Assembly: GCA_902475455.1 (NCBI GenBank)
Contig: CABRZO010000107.1
Coordinates: 1-8,594 of the forward strand
DNA: 8,594 nucleotides
Direction of reading: 5' to 3'
DNA from: an uncultured Eubacteriales bacterium
GTDB lineage: Bacteria; Bacillota; Clostridia; Oscillospirales; Oscillospiraceae
A model generated the notes under the pieces. It was not told the DNA's origin. It saw only the letters and a program-made list of their open reading frames with translations, and did not search any database. The first letter of the stretch is position 1, and each line of letters starts with the position of its first letter. Position numbers and translations under genes: made by a program. Below, piece by piece: positions 5,960 to 8,594 of this stretch.

Positions 5960-8314
5960 ATGAAATTGGACAACACCAGAATCAGCCAGCTGCGTGAGGC
6001 TATGCTGGTACAGCCCTCGGTCTGCGTGGAGCGGGCCAAACTGATCACCGAATCCTACCGCCGGACCGAAGGGGAGCCCGCCCCCATCCGCCGGGGCAAG
6101 GCCTTTGTCCATCTGCTGCGGCATATGACAGTGCACATCTATCCCCGAGAGCTCATCGTAGGCCGGCCCACCTCCAAGGTCCGGGGCGGTTCCATCAGCC
6201 CGGAACTCCAGTGCGACTGGATTTTAAAGGAGCTGGACATCCTGTCCACCCGGGAGACCGACCCCTTTGAGCCCCTGACCCAGGAGGAGCGGGACATTCT
6301 GGCGGACGTGGTGTCCTACTGGGACACCAATTCCCTGCGCTACCACTGGAGCCAGGAGGTGGGGGAGGAGCACAAGCCCTATGACGACCTGCTCATCGGC
6401 GGCGGCGCCTTCTGCGGCAACAACCAGTTCCCGGGCCACGCCTCCCCGGACTACGGCCAGCTGCTGCGCTTCGGGGCCGAGGGCCTGCTGGAACAGGTGA
6501 AAAAACGGCTTCAGCAGCCCACCGACGAACACCAGCGGGCGGAGCTGGAGGGCATGGCCCTCTGCCTGGAGGCCCTGGCGGAACTGGGGGACCGGTACGC
6601 CGCCGAGGCCCGGCGGCTGGCCGGGTCCGAATCCGACCCCCAACGGGCCCGGGAGCTGCTGGAAATCGCCGCCGTATGTGACAAGGTACCTCGCAAACCC
6701 GCCGAAAGTTTCCGGGAGGCCGTCCAGTCCCTGTGGTTTGGCTACATCTGCGTGATGCTGGAGAACTGGGGCACCGGCAACACCTTCCTGCGGATTGACC
6801 AGTATCTGGCCCCCTACTATGAGGCGGACAAGGCAAAGGGGCTCAGTCTCCAGGAGGCCTATGAATATCTGGCCATGCTGCTGATTAATTGCAATTCCGC
6901 CTGCGTGGTGTACAGTGAGATGCGCTCCCACGGCTTCGCCGGCAACAACTCGGGCTGCTCCTTCACCATCGGCGGCGTGAAGCCCGACGGCCGCTGCGCC
7001 GTCAACGACCTGTCCTATCTGATTCTGGAGGCGGAGCGGGCGGTGAATATGGGCTCCGACGACGTGGTGGTGCGATTGAACGACAACACCCCGGAAGACT
7101 TCACCCTGCTGGCCTGCGAGGTGGCCCGGGATGTGGGGGGCAAGCTGAAATTTTTGGGGGACAAGACCGCCATCGCCAATCTGGAGCGGGACGGCATGAC
7201 CCGGCAGCAGGCCAATGACTACGCCATCGCCGGCTGCACCTCCCCGGAGGTGGCAGGCCTCAGCTACAACATCCCCGGAGGCATCATCTCCCTGCCGGGC
7301 ATTCTGGAGTTGGCCCTGAACAACGGTGTTCACCGGATGACCGGCCTCCAGCTGGGCCTGAACACCGGCAACCCCGCCGACTTCACCAGCTTTGAGCAGC
7401 TCTGGGAGGCCTTTTGCGCCCAGGTGCGCCATGTGATCCCCCACTGCCACGCCATCAAGAATACCGACAAGGCCATGTTCTCCCGGTACATGCCCTCCCC
7501 CTTCCAGTCCGCCCTGCTGCCCTGCTGCGTGGAGCGGGGCACCGACGTCATTGACGGGGGCACCAAGCCCTTCTACTCCTTCGCCATGTCCCTGGCCGGA
7601 GCCCCCAACACCGGGGACGCCCTGGCCGCCATCAAGAAGTATGTCTTTGAGGAGGGCAAGGTCACCCTGGGCCAGATCTGCGACGCCCTGGCCTCCAACT
7701 TTGAGGGCTATGAGGACCTGCAAAAGCTGCTGATCCGGGCCCCGAAGTTCGGCAACAACGACCCCTATGTGGACTCCCTGGTAAATCAGGTGCTCAGCTA
7801 CGTCTCCGACGTGGTGGCGGAGACCCCGGGCTTCCAGGGCGCCCAGTCCACTTGTGCCGCCGCTGCGGTCACCGCCAACATCGGCCTGGGCATGGTGCTG
7901 GGGGCCACCCCTGACGGTCGGAAAGCCGGAGAGCCCATCTCTGAGGGAGGCATCTCCCCGGCCCAGGGCCGCAACAGCTCCGGCACCACCGCCACCATGC
8001 TCAGCGTGGCGGGGCTGGACCACGCCAAATTGCGCCACGGCGAGGTGCTCAACATGCGCGTCAACCCCGAGGCGGTCCAGGGGGAGGAAAAGCTGAAAAA
8101 ATTCCGGGCCCTGATTCTCTCTTATGTCCGCTCCGGGGGATTCCTGGTCCAGTTCAACATCGTCTCCACCGAGACCCTCCGGGACGCCCAGCTCCACCCG
8201 GAGAATCACCGGGATCTGGTGGTACGGGTGGCCACCTATGCCGCCTACTTTGTGGAACTGGGGCCGGAGCTTCAGAACGACATCATTCGGCGGCTGGAAT
8301 TCACCGAGTTTTAA
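5960..8314 (+). CDS. Glycyl radical enzyme (pyruvate formate-lyase-like) homologue lacking the radical glycine
   Basis: This full-length 784-residue protein of the glycyl radical family has a PFL-like barrel domain over most of its length, then the C-terminal glycine-radical domain from about residue 660. Typical family segments include RGGSISPEL, VYSEMRSHGFAGNN, PFQSALLPCCVERG and LIRAPKFGNNDPYVD. The thiyl cysteine is present as Cys426 in YAIAGCTSPE, but position 428 is Ser, where dehydratase members have GCVEP with a catalytic Glu. In the C-terminal motif the usual RVAGYxAYF reads RVATYAAYF: Thr759 (codon ACC, 8234-8236) replaces the glycine that carries the radical. The rest of the loop (GGFLVQFN, LRDAQLHPE) is intact. 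The ATG at 5960 has GGAAGGAG upstream. It is a single-gene unit between a LysR-type promoter and a terminator, with no activating radical-SAM enzyme adjacent. Either it works without a glycyl radical, has another partner, or is inactive. Family membership is certain; the reaction is unknown. Confidence 0.95.
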   Translation: MKLDNTRISQLREAMLVQPSVCVERAKLITESYRRTEGEPAPIRRGKAFVHLLRHMTVHIYPRELIVGRPTSKVRGGSISPELQCDWILKELDILSTRETDPFEPLTQEERDILADVVSYWDTNSLRYHWSQEVGEEHKPYDDLLIGGGAFCGNNQFPGHASPDYGQLLRFGAEGLLEQVKKRLQQPTDEHQRAELEGMALCLEALAELGDRYAAEARRLAGSESDPQRARELLEIAAVCDKVPRKPAESFREAVQSLWFGYICVMLENWGTGNTFLRIDQYLAPYYEADKAKGLSLQEAYEYLAMLLINCNSACVVYSEMRSHGFAGNNSGCSFTIGGVKPDGRCAVNDLSYLILEAERAVNMGSDDVVVRLNDNTPEDFTLLACEVARDVGGKLKFLGDKTAIANLERDGMTRQQANDYAIAGCTSPEVAGLSYNIPGGIISLPGILELALNNGVHRMTGLQLGLNTGNPADFTSFEQLWEAFCAQVRHVIPHCHAIKNTDKAMFSRYMPSPFQSALLPCCVERGTDVIDGGTKPFYSFAMSLAGAPNTGDALAAIKKYVFEEGKVTLGQICDALASNFEGYEDLQKLLIRAPKFGNNDPYVDSLVNQVLSYVSDVVAETPGFQGAQSTCAAAAVTANIGLGMVLGATPDGRKAGEPISEGGISPAQGRNSSGTTATMLSVAGLDHAKLRHGEVLNMRVNPEAVQGEEKLKKFRALILSYVRSGGFLVQFNIVSTETLRDAQLHPENHRDLVVRVATYAAYFVELGPELQNDIIRRLEFTEF

Positions 8315-8344
8315 TTGCCCCGCAAAACCTTCCACCAACATTTC

Positions 8345-8378
8345 CGGCGCCCGGGCCTTGAAAAAAGCCCGGGCGCCG
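8345..8378 (+). terminator. Terminator of the glycyl-radical-enzyme-like gene
   Basis: A perfect 12-bp GC-rich stem (8345-8356 with 8367-8378; core GGCGCCCGGGC) closes a ten-base loop containing six A residues. CTCTGTTTTCCTT follows. The T-run is imperfect, but the stem is very stable and lies 30 bp past the stop codon. Confidence 0.8.
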
Positions 8379-8389
8379 CTCTGTTTTCC

Positions 8390-8418
8390 TTGCGCCGGGG
8401 GCGGCGCTGTGCTATCCT
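8390..8418 (+). promoter_or_regulatory. Possible promoter with a hairpin in its spacer
   Basis: TTGCGC (8390-8395) and TATCCT (8413-8418) are 17 bases apart, upstream of the partial gene starting at 8463. A perfect 6-bp inverted repeat, GCGCCG/CGGCGC (8392-8397 and 8402-8407), overlaps the -35 box and the spacer. It could be an operator or simply GC-rich sequence. Tentative. Confidence 0.35.
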
Positions 8419-8462
8419 GTGGTCAAGAAGGTACCTTAGCATTTCACAGGAGGATGATGCTC

Positions 8463-8594
8463 ATGTCAACACCCCAACACTGCCCCGGCTGCGGCAACCG
8501 GTGCAGCCTGGACAGCCCCAGCTGCAGCACCGGCGAGGCCTATCTCCGCTCCCTGCGGCAGGCGAAAAAGAAAAAGCAGGCCGCCGCCCAAGCC
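8463..8594 (+). CDS. Small cysteine-cluster protein, start only (runs off the window)
   Basis: Forty-four codons are visible. The N-terminus carries four cysteines (7, 10, 14 and 21) in a CPGCGNRC...SC arrangement that looks like a zinc-binding or Fe-S ligand cluster. A short helix (GEAYLRSLRQ) and a basic Ala/Lys/Gln run (AKKKKQAAAQA) follow. ATG codons occur in frame at 8454, 8457 and 8463; the last is chosen because AGGAGG (8448-8453) lies nine bases before it and directly abuts the first. It has its own candidate promoter after the terminator, so it is probably separate from the glycyl-radical-enzyme-like gene. I do not recognise the family; the rest of the protein lies outside the window. 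Confidence 0.7.
   Translation, partial: MSTPQHCPGCGNRCSLDSPSCSTGEAYLRSLRQAKKKKQAAAQA

Noticed and set aside
5960..8314. Pseudogene call for the glycyl-radical-like gene
   Set aside because: The frame is intact at full length, with a promoter, ribosome binding site, terminator and conserved family segments; only the radical glycine and the active-site Glu differ.
6224..8341. Open frame of 705 codons on the minus strand opposite the glycyl-radical-like gene
   Set aside because: It is an antisense shadow produced by GC-rich codon use. Its composition (Gly, Val, His, Gln rich) has no domain structure, while the plus strand encodes a clear full-length family member.

Overview
The window is GC-rich, with codons ending mostly in G or C, strong AGGAGG-type ribosome binding sites and compact operons. 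Its gene content (peptide ABC transporter, glycyl-radical-enzyme fold, LysR regulator) suggests an anaerobic, high-GC Firmicute, probably a gut Oscillospiraceae relative of Flavonifractor or Lawsonibacter. This placement is an inference from style and content; no rRNA or other marker gene is present.

Layout. (1) Positions 1-1579, minus strand: a two-gene operon that runs off the left edge. Its first gene encodes a 211-residue protein that I read as two tandem Csx3-like domains. The second encodes an OppD/DppD-type peptide-transporter ATPase. (2) Positions 1580-1965: a divergent regulatory region with one good promoter in each direction, an inverted repeat that looks like an operator, and hairpins in both leaders. 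(3) Positions 1966-4222, plus strand: three tandem, strongly diverged NTF2/SnoaL-like genes with near-identical spacing, closed by a near-perfect bidirectional terminator at 4290-4328. (4) Positions 4340-5796, minus strand: a LysR-type regulator followed by a small CPYC glutaredoxin-like protein and a 73-residue acidic helical protein. (5) Positions 5797-5959: a compact divergent promoter region containing CATAGCAT/ATGCTATG repeats. (6) Positions 5960-8314, plus strand: a full-length pyruvate formate-lyase-like glycyl radical enzyme homologue with its own terminator. (7) Position 8463 to the right edge: the start of a small protein with four cysteines.

Two things stand out. The glycyl radical enzyme homologue keeps the family's length, C-terminal domain and thiyl cysteine (Cys426), but has Thr (residue 759) where the radical-bearing glycine must be, and Ser where most family dehydratases have the glutamate two residues after the cysteine. 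No activase gene adjoins it. Separately, the Csx3-like protein sits far from any visible CRISPR locus, leads a transporter operon, and is divergent from three NTF2-fold genes. Together they look like an uptake-and-conversion locus for an unknown small molecule. The LysR/glycyl-radical block next to it may be a separate unit, because a strong terminator lies between them.
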